Of a DNA stretch of 17,018 nucleotides, positions 7,268 through 13,312 are shown in pieces (within the stretch, counting starts at the first letter, position 1; each line of letters starts with the position of its first letter). Origin of the DNA: Chloroflexota bacterium (lineage in GTDB: Bacteria; Chloroflexota; Dehalococcoidia; SM23-28-2; RBG-16-64-32); contig JADFRV010000031.1 in NCBI GenBank assembly GCA_022561095.1, forward strand, positions 1 through 17,018. Direction: 5' to 3'. The notes below the pieces were generated by a model, which was given only the letters and a program-made list of their open reading frames with translations, had not been told where the DNA came from and searched no databases. A program made the position numbers and the translations under genes.

Positions 7268-7298
7268 CGCATGCTATAGTGGGTTCCGGCATGCGCTA
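7265..7298. repeat. Perfect 10-bp inverted repeat over htrA stop and next start
   Basis: The arms TAGCGCATGC (7265-7274) and GCATGCGCTA (7289-7298) are perfect reverse complements separated by 14 bases. The left arm includes the htrA stop TAG. The spacer holds TATAGT, a -10 candidate, and the right arm contains the ATG at 7291. No T-run follows, so it is not a standard terminator. It could be an operator or an RNA fold that hides the start codon. Confidence 0.75.
7275..7280 (+). promoter_or_regulatory. Candidate -10 element of a near-leaderless transcript
   Basis: TATAGT matches five of six -10 bases and lies ten bases before ATG 7291, so a transcript from it would have almost no leader. This fits the absence of a ribosome-binding site before that gene. 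No good -35 is seen at 16-18 bases upstream. Confidence 0.35.
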
Positions 7299-8106
7299 CG
7301 TGGATGCGCTGAAGAGGACCCTGGAGGTGAAGTCGCCGCCGCGGCGTATCGTTTCGCTGGTACCCAGCCTGACGGAGGCGTTGTTCGCGTTCGGTCTGGA
7401 CAAGGCGGTCGTGGGCGTCACCACGTTCTGCGTGGAGCCGAAGGAGGCCGTCGCCGCCAAGCTAAAGGTGGGCGGGACGAAGACGTTGAAAGTAGACCAG
7501 GTGTTGGCGCTACAGCCAGATCTGGTGGTGGCCAGCGCCGAGGAGAACCGCAGGGAGGACATCCAAGCGCTGGTCCGCGAGGGGCTGAGCGTGTTCGTGA
7601 CCCTGCCTGAGACGGTGCCCGACGCCATCGACCTGATGGAGCAACTAGCGGAGATGACGGGCGCCGGCGCGGCCAGCGGGCGTATCATAAAGGCGGCGAG
7701 ACGGGCGCTGGCCGAGGTACAGACGAGGACCGAAGGGCGAGAGCCTGTGCGGACGTTCTGTCCTATCTGGCGCAACCCCTGGATGACCATCGGCCCCCAC
7801 ACGTACATGCACGACTTCATCATGGTCTGCGGCGGCGTCAACGTGTTCGAATGGCGGCACGAGCGGTATCCGCGAGTAGAGCTGAGAGAGATGGCGGAGC
7901 GCGACCCTCAGGTGGTGTTGCTGCCGGACGAGCCGTACCGCTTCGGGGCCAAGCACGTGCCGGAGATCGCCGCCTTTCGAGACGTCCACGCGGTGCGCGA
8001 TGGTCGTATCTACTTACTGGAGGGTAAGCATCTGTCCTGGTACGGGCCTCGGATAGCGGGAAGCCTGCGTTACGTGTGCGGGCTGATTGAGGGGAACGGC
8101 GCTTGA
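7291..8106 (+). CDS. BtuF-like cobalamin/metal-binding protein without signal peptide
   Basis: A 271-residue protein of the helical-backbone metal-receptor superfamily, the fold of BtuF and related vitamin B12 or siderophore receptors. The start RIVSLVPSLTEALFAFGL (near 19-36) and the stretches VVGVTTFC, VLALQPDLVVA and DPQVVLLPDEPY are typical of it. No signal peptide or lipobox precedes the domain, so it appears cytoplasmic, and no permease or ATPase gene is adjacent. A GTG at 7279 is an in-frame alternative start, but ATG 7291 is preferred because homology begins just after it. Neither has a ribosome site. It follows htrA by 23 bp. Ligand and role are unproven; corrinoid binding is inferred from family resemblance. 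Confidence 0.75.
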   Translation: MRYVDALKRTLEVKSPPRRIVSLVPSLTEALFAFGLDKAVVGVTTFCVEPKEAVAAKLKVGGTKTLKVDQVLALQPDLVVASAEENRREDIQALVREGLSVFVTLPETVPDAIDLMEQLAEMTGAGAASGRIIKAARRALAEVQTRTEGREPVRTFCPIWRNPWMTIGPHTYMHDFIMVCGGVNVFEWRHERYPRVELREMAERDPQVVLLPDEPYRFGAKHVPEIAAFRDVHAVRDGRIYLLEGKHLSWYGPRIAGSLRYVCGLIEGNGA

Positions 8107-8131
8107 GAGGCTTGTCAGTTGGGAGTATCCT
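8103..8131 (+). promoter_or_regulatory. Candidate htpX promoter
   Basis: TTGAGA (8103-8108, five of six -35 bases) and TATCCT (8126-8131, four of six -10 bases) are separated by 17 bases. The -35 overlaps the stop codon of the preceding gene. The predicted start is near 8138, right at the edge of a stem-loop. Confidence 0.4.
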
Positions 8132-8138
8132 ATAGATG

Positions 8139-8161
8139 AGAGCACGTCAGTTCAGTGCTCT
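8139..8161 (+). promoter_or_regulatory. Stem-loop at the predicted 5' end of htpX mRNA
   Basis: AGAGCAC (8139-8145) and GTGCTCT (8155-8161) form a perfect 7-bp stem with a 9-base loop. It abuts the ribosome site AAGGTG at 8162-8167. It may act as an operator on DNA or as an RNA element. It shares the AGCAC/GTGCT core of the CIRCE heat-shock operator, but the arm spacing differs by four bases. Confidence 0.5.
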
Positions 8162-8175
8162 AAGGTGAAAGGCAT

Positions 8176-9051
8176 ATGAAAGCTGTAAAGACGGTAGCTC
8201 TTCTCGCTCTGCTCTCGGCCATATTTCTGGTTGCCGGGTTTCTCCTGGCCGGTGTGCCGGGGCTCATTATAGCGTTTGTCGTGGCCCTGGCTATGAACTT
8301 CTTCTCCTACTGGTCCTCGGACAAGCTCGTGTTGAGGCTAACGGGGGCGCGGGAGGTGACGCCGGGCCAGGAGCCACACCTGCACCGCATCGTCGATGAG
8401 GTTACGGCGATGGCGGGGTTGCCAAAGCCGAAGGTCTACATAATGCAGAACGACGCCCCAAACGCCTTCGCTACCGGGCGCAACGCCAAGCATGCGGCTA
8501 TAGCGGTCACCACCGGCATCATGCGCATCCTGGACGACCGCGAGCTGACGGCGGTGCTGGGCCACGAGCTGGGGCACATACGCAACCGCGACATCCTGGT
8601 GAGCGCCATTGCAGTGACGATAGGGGCCGCGATCGGGTTCCTGCCGTGGTTGCTGTTCTTTGGCTTCGGTCGTTCAAGAGGCATGTTCGGCATCGTAGCG
8701 CTGCTGGCGACGTGGATCCTGGCGCCGATGGCGGCTGGACTGATCCGGGCGGCGCTCTCTCGGACGAGGGAGTACGGCGCCGACGAGACGGGGGCGCAGA
8801 TTACCCACACGCCGCTGGCGCTGGCCAGCGCCCTGGAGAAGCTGGAGACGTACTCACAGGCGCGGCCGATGAACGTGAACCCGGCGGTATCGCACCTGTT
8901 CATCGTCAACCCGCTCAACAGCAAGCAGAAGAGGGGGGGCGGCGACATGCTGATGGGCCTGTTTGGGAACTCGTTCAGCACGCACCCGCCGATCAAGAAG
9001 CGGGTGGAGAAGCTTAATGAGATCGCGCGGAAGATGGGCTCGTACTCCTAG
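8176..9051 (+). CDS. htpX: HtpX-family membrane zinc metalloprotease
   Basis: Integral-membrane M48 protease of 291 residues that helps remove misfolded membrane proteins. Two N-terminal membrane helices (about 5-24 and 27-46) precede the zinc motif HELGH at 130-134. Two more hydrophobic stretches (about 140-163 and 170-192) precede REYGAD at 198-203, which supplies the third ligand, E199. The family signature SRTREYGADETGA is intact, and the C-terminus has THPPIKKRVEKL. Length matches the family. The ATG follows AAGGTGAAAGG at a suitable distance. It is the last gene of the plus-strand block that begins with htrA and supports an envelope quality-control role. A terminator follows 24 bp after the stop. 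Confidence 0.95.
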   Translation: MKAVKTVALLALLSAIFLVAGFLLAGVPGLIIAFVVALAMNFFSYWSSDKLVLRLTGAREVTPGQEPHLHRIVDEVTAMAGLPKPKVYIMQNDAPNAFATGRNAKHAAIAVTTGIMRILDDRELTAVLGHELGHIRNRDILVSAIAVTIGAAIGFLPWLLFFGFGRSRGMFGIVALLATWILAPMAAGLIRAALSRTREYGADETGAQITHTPLALASALEKLETYSQARPMNVNPAVSHLFIVNPLNSKQKRGGGDMLMGLFGNSFSTHPPIKKRVEKLNEIARKMGSYS

Positions 9052-9075
9052 GCCGCGCCAGGCTACGACAGTTTA

Positions 9076-9106
9076 GGGCCGTCCGCAAAGGGCGGCCCCT
9101 TCATTT
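9076..9106 (+). terminator. Rho-independent-like terminator after htpX
   Basis: A 9-bp GC-rich stem (9076-9084 with 9090-9098, one G-U pair) encloses the loop GCAAA and is followed by CTTCATTT. It lies between htpX and the convergent peroxiredoxin gene. The T-tract is interrupted, so efficiency may be moderate. Confidence 0.7.
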
Positions 9107-9120
9107 GGGGCACGGGCGCG

Positions 9121-9588
9121 CTAGCCCTTGAGCGCGATCAGGCAGGGCTCCGTGTCGGGGATATCCGTGAAGGTGGGGGAGACGTCTATGTAGCGGACGG
9201 CGCCCTCCTTGTCGATGCCGATGACGGCGCGCTCGGAGACGCCGGCCTGGTGGAGGACGCCGTACTTCTCGGAGACGGCGCCGTGGGGGTAGAAGTCGCT
9301 GAGGATGGGGAACTCCACGCCTAGCTGCTTGGCGAAGGCGTCCAGGGCCCAGGTGTTGTCCACGCTGACGCCGACGACCACAGCGTCGGAGGAGTCGAAG
9401 CTGGACTTCTCGGCCTGGATGCGGGGCATCTGCTGGGAGCAGACGGGGGAGAAGGCGGCGGGGAAGAAGGCGAGGACGACGTTCTTGCCGCGCTGCTCGC
9501 TGAGGGTGAAGTTGGTGTTTCCGGTGCCCCGAAGGGTGAACTCGGGGGCGGGGTCTCCCACCTTGAGGGTCTTGGTCTGGTCGGGCAT
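9121..9588 (-). CDS. Peroxiredoxin, AhpC/TSA family (AhpE/BCP-like)
   Basis: Cytoplasmic thiol peroxidase of 155 residues that reduces hydrogen peroxide and organic peroxides. The thioredoxin-fold segment FFPAAFSPVC ends in the peroxidatic C50, with serine in place of the more usual threonine three positions before it. R120 in VSERAVIGID is a likely catalytic arginine. A second cysteine, C149, near the C-terminus could be a resolving residue but is not in a standard position. The ATG follows AAGGAG by six bases. It is downstream of the HD-domain gene on the same strand, separated by 73 bp that contain a strong hairpin. Assignment among 1-Cys, BCP and AhpE groups is uncertain. Confidence 0.88.
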   Translation of the reverse strand: MPDQTKTLKVGDPAPEFTLRGTGNTNFTLSEQRGKNVVLAFFPAAFSPVCSQQMPRIQAEKSSFDSSDAVVVGVSVDNTWALDAFAKQLGVEFPILSDFYPHGAVSEKYGVLHQAGVSERAVIGIDKEGAVRYIDVSPTFTDIPDTEPCLIALKG

Positions 9589-9622
9589 GGTGTGCTCCTT
9601 CTTGCCGGTCTCCGACCTGGCA

Positions 9623-9662
9623 GCTACGTTGGCTATGGAGCCCTGAAGGGCTCCGCTACGTT
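9623..9662. repeat. Hairpin flanked by 8-bp direct repeats
   Basis: GGAGCCC (9637-9643) and GGGCTCC (9648-9654) form a perfect 7-bp stem with loop TGAA. The octamer GCTACGTT occurs at 9623-9630 and again at 9655-9662, bounding a 24-bp core. There is no T-run on either strand. It resembles a small REP-type or miniature inserted element between two same-strand genes. Confidence 0.6.
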
Positions 9663-10237
9663 CATGTCGGGCCGGCGATGCCTAGTTCGTTCGCGACCGG
9701 CTTCAGCGCTTCGATGACGAAGCCGATGTGTTCGTCCAGGTCGACGCCGAGCTGGTCGGCGCCCTTAACGATGTCGTCGCGGTTGACGGCGCGGGCGAAG
9801 CTCTTGTCCTTCATCTTCTTTCGCACCGCCCGCACGTCCACCTCGTGGATGCTCTTGTTGGGCCGGACGAGGGCGACGGCGATGACGAGGCCGGTTAGCT
9901 CATCGACGGCGTAAATGGCGCGGTCCATGGGCGTCTTCCGCTCCAGCTCCAGGTAGTCCGCGTGGCACAGGATGGCGTAGATGATCTCCTCCGGCCAGCC
10001 GCGCTGGCGCATGATCTCGGCGCCCTTGACGGGGTGCTCCTCGGGGTTGGGATGGGCCTCGTAGTCGAAGTCGTGGAGGAGGCCGACGATACCCCACTGC
10101 TCCTCGTCGCCGCTGAACTTGCGGGCGTAGGCGCGCATTGCCGCCTCCACGGCGAGGCCGTGCTTGCGTAGGGGTTCCGTCTTGGTGTACTCGCAGAGCA
10201 GGTCCCAGGCGGCCGGGCGATCGTGTGAATCGCTCAT
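9662..10237 (-). CDS. HD-domain phosphohydrolase-like protein
   Basis: Predicted cytoplasmic metal-dependent phosphohydrolase of 191 residues; substrate unknown. HD-superfamily residues are in order: H26 (RKHG), H55-D56 (GLLHDFDYE), H68 (EEHPVKG), H92 (LCHAD) and D112 (AVDELTGL). The open frame continues upstream, but ATG 10237 is chosen because it overlaps the LysM gene stop as ATGA, has GGGGGA a few bases before it, and the upstream frame is Arg-rich shadow sequence. Nearby genes are a LysM lipoprotein and an unknown membrane protein. HD proteins of this size act on nucleotides or signalling nucleotides in other organisms, but nothing here identifies the substrate. Confidence 0.82.
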   Translation of the reverse strand: MSDSHDRPAAWDLLCEYTKTEPLRKHGLAVEAAMRAYARKFSGDEEQWGIVGLLHDFDYEAHPNPEEHPVKGAEIMRQRGWPEEIIYAILCHADYLELERKTPMDRAIYAVDELTGLVIAVALVRPNKSIHEVDVRAVRKKMKDKSFARAVNRDDIVKGADQLGVDLDEHIGFVIEALKPVANELGIAGPT

Positions 10238-10590
10238 TCTTCGTCCCCCGCGGACTGAGGCGGCAGCTTCAACTCCTGGCCGACCCTCAGGCTGGTGGGA
10301 TCGTCGATGTCGTTGAGTTCTTGAAGGTCGTTCACGTCCACGCCGCACTTCTCGGCTATGCTGAAGGGTGAGTCGCCGGCCTCGACGGTGTAGGTCTCAC
10401 CGCACTCGCCGGCGGCAGCAGCCGTAGGTGTAGGGCTCGGGGTGGGTTGTGGCGAGCGCTCGAAGATGGGCGGCGTGCCCGTGGCGTCCGGCTCGTCGTC
10501 CAGGAGGAAGTCGCCTTCGCCGTTGCAGGCGATGGCGATGAGGGCTAGGGCGCTGAACGCCAGGAGCAGGAGGGCTAGAGCGCGGGCCAT
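10234..10590 (-). CDS. Small LysM-domain lipoprotein
   Basis: A 118-residue exported protein. The signal peptide ends with IAIAC, with C22 the likely lipidated residue, and a Thr/Pro-rich linker follows to about residue 58. One LysM domain covers about 66-110 (YTVEAGDSPFSIAEKCGV, LRVGQELKLP). C63 and C82 lie before and within the domain and could pair. LysM domains bind N-acetylglucosamine-containing polymers such as peptidoglycan, so a cell-envelope tether is likely. The ATG follows AGGAG by five bases. It lies 25 bp after the membrane-protein gene and overlaps the HD gene by 4 bp, so these three form one operon. Confidence 0.85.
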   Translation of the reverse strand: MARALALLLLAFSALALIAIACNGEGDFLLDDEPDATGTPPIFERSPQPTPSPTPTAAAAGECGETYTVEAGDSPFSIAEKCGVDVNDLQELNDIDDPTSLRVGQELKLPPQSAGDEE

Positions 10591-10615
10591 ATCGTCTCCT
10601 CCCTTCTTGGTCGCA

Positions 10616-11440
10616 TCAGGTGGGGACCGCCGTTGCGAACAGGAGCCCCTTGGCCAGGATCTCGCCGGCTAGAACGAGGGCCATAGCGATGTATAGCAGT
10701 CCGGTAGCGGATTGCATGGCGCGTACGCCGCTGGAGTCGAACGCCATGTAGGAGAGCGCGAAGGGGAAGGCGAGGCCGCCGCCGACGCGCATCCAGAAGA
10801 ACGGGTTGAGGCCGATCGGCGTATCAAGGGAGTTGGCGATGGTGTCGCGGGGGAGGGCCAGGGAGGGGATGAGGAGGAGGGCCTGGAAACCGAGCGCCAG
10901 GAGAAGGACGAACGTTATCTCCCGCAGCGGTTGCTCCGGCAGCCGCGGCGTGACCAGGTACCAGTGACCCAATATCATCCCCATGGAGACGGCGCCGACG
11001 ACGAGGGCGCCGATTGTGAGGCTGAGTAGAGTGGCCAGGTAGCCCCAGGTGGGGAGAGCGAACACCTGCGAAAGGAGGGCGATGGCGGTCAGCCCGGCGG
11101 CGGAGGCGAGACCGCCGGCGACCAGCCCCGGCCGGCGGGCCCCGCGCAGAGTGAGCAGGGCGTAGGGCAGGGTAAGCGCGAACACGAGCGCCAGGGCGAT
11201 GCGCGTCGGGGGCATGAAGGAGGGGTCCAGCGGGTAGCCGTCGACCTCGTTCGGTACTGAGAGCGTGGCGGCGATCCAGAAGGCGAGGCCGGCGGTGACG
11301 AATACGAGTGCGGCCCCGAACTTGATGAAGGAGGCGGCGGCTCTGCCCCGCATATCGGCGAGCCAGAGCACCCAGATTCCGCCGATGGTGAACTCGGCAA
11401 AGATGATGAGGAGCGTGTAGGGGAGGGCGTCCGCGCTCAT
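10616..11440 (-). CDS. Eight-helix membrane protein of unknown function
   Basis: I do not recognise a characterised family. The 274-residue protein has about eight membrane segments, near 8-28, 36-60, 80-98, 105-128, 133-160, 173-197, 214-234 and 243-267. Notable features are GHWYLVTPRLPEQPL at 158-172 at the end of helix 5, WMRVGGG near 216-222, and SATGLLYIAMALVLAGEILAK at 244-264, with membrane-embedded H159 and E260. There is no signal peptide or ATPase motif. It heads an operon with a LysM lipoprotein and an HD-domain protein. Conserved His and Glu in helices could suggest quinone, haem or ion handling, but this is speculation. Confidence 0.75.
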   Translation of the reverse strand: MSADALPYTLLIIFAEFTIGGIWVLWLADMRGRAAASFIKFGAALVFVTAGLAFWIAATLSVPNEVDGYPLDPSFMPPTRIALALVFALTLPYALLTLRGARRPGLVAGGLASAAGLTAIALLSQVFALPTWGYLATLLSLTIGALVVGAVSMGMILGHWYLVTPRLPEQPLREITFVLLLALGFQALLLIPSLALPRDTIANSLDTPIGLNPFFWMRVGGGLAFPFALSYMAFDSSGVRAMQSATGLLYIAMALVLAGEILAKGLLFATAVPT

Positions 11441-11452
11441 GGGCCGTTCCTC

Positions 11453-11485
11453 ATGATAGGGTCAAAGGGTTGGCCGGTCAAAGGG
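11453..11485 (-). promoter_or_regulatory. Promoter with direct repeats upstream of the membrane-protein operon
   Basis: On the minus strand TTGACC (11481-11476, five of six -35 bases) is followed after exactly 17 bases by TATCAT (11458-11453, five of six -10 bases). The decamer CCCTTTGACC occurs at 11485-11476 and again at 11469-11460, a 16-bp period, with the second copy inside the spacer. The predicted start is only about six bases from ATG 11440. Confidence 0.6.
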
Positions 11486-11529
11486 CCGGCGGGCGGCCTA
11501 AGACCGCCACGAACGGTCGGGCCTCGCTC

Positions 11530-11547
11530 AGCGCGACGCGCTACAAT
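11530..11547 (+). promoter_or_regulatory. Palindrome and -10 element before the dinB-like gene
   Basis: AGCGCG-A-CGCGCT (11530-11542) is a perfect 13-bp palindrome whose last base begins TACAAT (11542-11547), five of six -10 bases. The -10 ends nine bases before ATG 11557. No -35 and no ribosome site are visible, so the transcript may be nearly leaderless. Confidence 0.4.
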
Positions 11548-11556
11548 GGCGTGGTG

Positions 11557-12081
11557 ATGGAGGAACCAGATCGCCAGGGCTGGGTGTTGAAGGCGCTGCG
11601 AGAGGCCGGCAGCTCCCTGATATCGGAGCTGTACGACGTTGACGAGGAGAGCTTGGTCTGGCGCCCGGCGGAAGGGGAGTGGTCTCTCAAGGAGATCGCG
11701 GCTCACCTGCGGGACGCCGAGGAGCTGGCGCTGGCCCAGTTCAACGCCTTCGTCGCCGGGTCATTTTCGGCCCTGCCTACCGGACAGGCAGGCCTGCCCG
11801 CCTGGGACGTGGACCTGCTGCCCCAGGAGCGCGACTACCAGAGTGGGGAGATCGCACGGGTGCTGGCCTCGTTCCGCGGCATGCGCCGGGAGACGACGTA
11901 CCTGCTGTGGGCGCTCACGGAGGCTGACTGGCAGCGCAGCGCGGAGCACCCGTATCGCGGCCCGGTGACGCTGGGCGAGCTGGCGCGGGAGCTGGCCCAG
12001 CACGACCTGGAGCACCTGTGGCAGGTGCGTCAGCTCAAGGAGCGGCTATGGGAGGCGGTGTCCGCGCGAGAGGAGGAGTAG
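11557..12081 (+). CDS. DinB-family four-helix protein
   Basis: Predicted DinB/YfiT-like protein of 174 residues, a four-helix bundle family often binding a divalent metal. The likely ligands are H50 (IAAHLRDAEE), H149 and H153 (AQHDLEHLWQV), the expected pattern. Some family members act as thiol-dependent transferases; the role here is unknown. The open frame extends further upstream, but ATG 11557 starts the recognisable domain. GTG at 11551 or 11554 are alternatives, and no ribosome site favours any of them. Residues 73-80 (LPTGQAGL) are encoded by a 21-bp palindromic repeat that also occurs between metF and the DUF255 gene. It appears to have inserted in frame between helices without breaking the gene. 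Confidence 0.8.
   Translation: MEEPDRQGWVLKALREAGSSLISELYDVDEESLVWRPAEGEWSLKEIAAHLRDAEELALAQFNAFVAGSFSALPTGQAGLPAWDVDLLPQERDYQSGEIARVLASFRGMRRETTYLLWALTEADWQRSAEHPYRGPVTLGELARELAQHDLEHLWQVRQLKERLWEAVSAREEE
11772..11792. repeat. REP-like palindrome, coding copy
   Basis: CCTGCCT (11772-11778) and AGGCAGG (11786-11792) form a perfect 7-bp inverted repeat around ACCGGAC. It equals the reverse complement of the repeat at 15806-15825 plus one extra A. It lies in frame inside the dinB-like gene. Confidence 0.7.
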
Positions 12082-12178
12082 GGGGCCGCTACGGCGTGGG
12101 GTCAGGGGGAATACGACTGCGACGACGCACAATCCACCTTACCCGCCAGAAGAGTTGAAGCTATATGAGCCTAGGCGC

Positions 12179-13312
12179 TTAACCGCCAAACCAACGCTGA
12201 CGCCTGGTTGCCGCGTGCGCTTTCTTCTCCTGCGCGGTCTCCAGCGAAGGGGCAGTAAACGGACCCGTGGGCGACGGACCCGTAAGGAAATCCGCGTCGA
12301 CCCGGCCGACCTTGTGGTCGCCGAACTCGATGTAGCATGCCGCGGCGCCATCGAAGGGTGCCGGTGAAACGCCGTCGCGGATCTGAGCGATCAGGTGCTC
12401 GGCGACCGCACGCCCGGCGCTTTCGGCGAACATGCCTGCCTTCGGTACGGGCGCGCTGGTGACGTCGCCGATGGCGTAAACATCTCGGAAGCGAGTCGCT
12501 AGATTTCCCCGGTCGACGGGGATCCAGCCGTCGACAGCGAGGCCGGACGCCTCGACAACCGCCGGGACGCGATGGACCGGCACGCCGAGAAAGAGATCGT
12601 AGGCCAGATGGGTTCCATCTCGGAGCAAGGCAACATTCTTGGCCGGGTCAAGGCCTGTCACGACCTGATTCGGTACGAACGTAATCCTTCTCTCAGCGAA
12701 CCGATCCAGAATAGCCTGCGACGCGCTCGCCGACACCGGGATAGGCATGTCCCACGGCAAGACCACGCTGATCTGGACGGCGGACCTCACGTCGCGTGAG
12801 GTAAGCCACTCATCCAGCAGCATGGCCGCCTCACTGGGAGCCGGTGGACACTTGAAGGGCTCGCCTAGGACGCCGATGATCACGGCCCCCGACGTGAACG
12901 ACGGAAGCAATTCGCGCAGCCTTAGAGCGCCATCGATCGAGTAGAACTCCTGGCCGCTTTCGACGAAGCCCGGGGTGGCGCTAAAGTTATAGTCCGCCCC
13001 CAGAGCGACGACTAAGATGTCAGCCTCGTACGTGCCGCGATCCGTCTCCACGGCTCGCGTTCCCGGGTCTATGGAGACGACGAGTTCCCGGCGGAATTCG
13101 ACACCCGGCTTGATGATGTCCCGGTAGTACGAGCGCATCTCCTCAAGACCTTCGCGTCCGAACATCAGATCGAACTTTGAGAAGCCGAAGACGAACGCCT
13201 CGTTCTTGTCGATAAGGGTGACGCGCACGTCGTCGGCTAACGCGGATGATAGCCGCGACGATAGCTCCAGCCCTCCGAAGCCCGCGCCCAGGATGACAAT
13301 GTGCGTGCTCAC
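12179..13312 (-). CDS. FAD-dependent oxidoreductase, sulfide:quinone oxidoreductase-like
   Basis: A 377-residue two-dinucleotide-fold flavoprotein of the SQR/flavocytochrome-c/NDH-2 group. The FAD-binding GAGFGG is at 9-14, VALGADYNF at 102-110 and the C-terminal FAD segment YAIGDVTS at 279-286. GEPFKCPPAPSEAA at 150-163 is typical of SQR-like proteins. Only two cysteines are present, C155 and C326, in about the positions of the two catalytic cysteines of SQR, while the third SQR cysteine is missing. Sulfide oxidation is thus possible but not shown; an NADH or other donor is equally open. No C-terminal amphipathic membrane anchor is obvious. The start is GTG with only a weak ribosome site, and the upstream gap is 133 bp. 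Confidence 0.78.
   Translation of the reverse strand: MSTHIVILGAGFGGLELSSRLSSALADDVRVTLIDKNEAFVFGFSKFDLMFGREGLEEMRSYYRDIIKPGVEFRRELVVSIDPGTRAVETDRGTYEADILVVALGADYNFSATPGFVESGQEFYSIDGALRLRELLPSFTSGAVIIGVLGEPFKCPPAPSEAAMLLDEWLTSRDVRSAVQISVVLPWDMPIPVSASASQAILDRFAERRITFVPNQVVTGLDPAKNVALLRDGTHLAYDLFLGVPVHRVPAVVEASGLAVDGWIPVDRGNLATRFRDVYAIGDVTSAPVPKAGMFAESAGRAVAEHLIAQIRDGVSPAPFDGAAACYIEFGDHKVGRVDADFLTGPSPTGPFTAPSLETAQEKKAHAATRRQRWFGG

Noticed and set aside
8112..8136. TTGTCA/TATAGA as htpX promoter
   Set aside because: The spacer is only 13 bases; TTGAGA-N17-TATCCT fits better.
8139..8161. CIRCE heat-shock operator before htpX
   Set aside because: The AGCAC and GTGCT cores are there but only 9 bases apart, where CIRCE would have 13, and the outer TTA/TAA symmetry is lost.
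9637..9654. Rho-independent terminator for the HD-domain gene
   Set aside because: Strong stem but no T-run after it on the minus strand (ATAGCC follows).
10238..10348. Upstream extension of the HD-domain frame
   Set aside because: Arg-rich shadow of the LysM gene; ATG 10237 has a ribosome site and ATGA overlap.
12082..12178. Terminator between the convergent dinB-like and SQR-like genes
   Set aside because: Only a 4-bp GCCG/CGGC stem and an 8-bp GCCTAGGC palindrome are present, with no T-tract.
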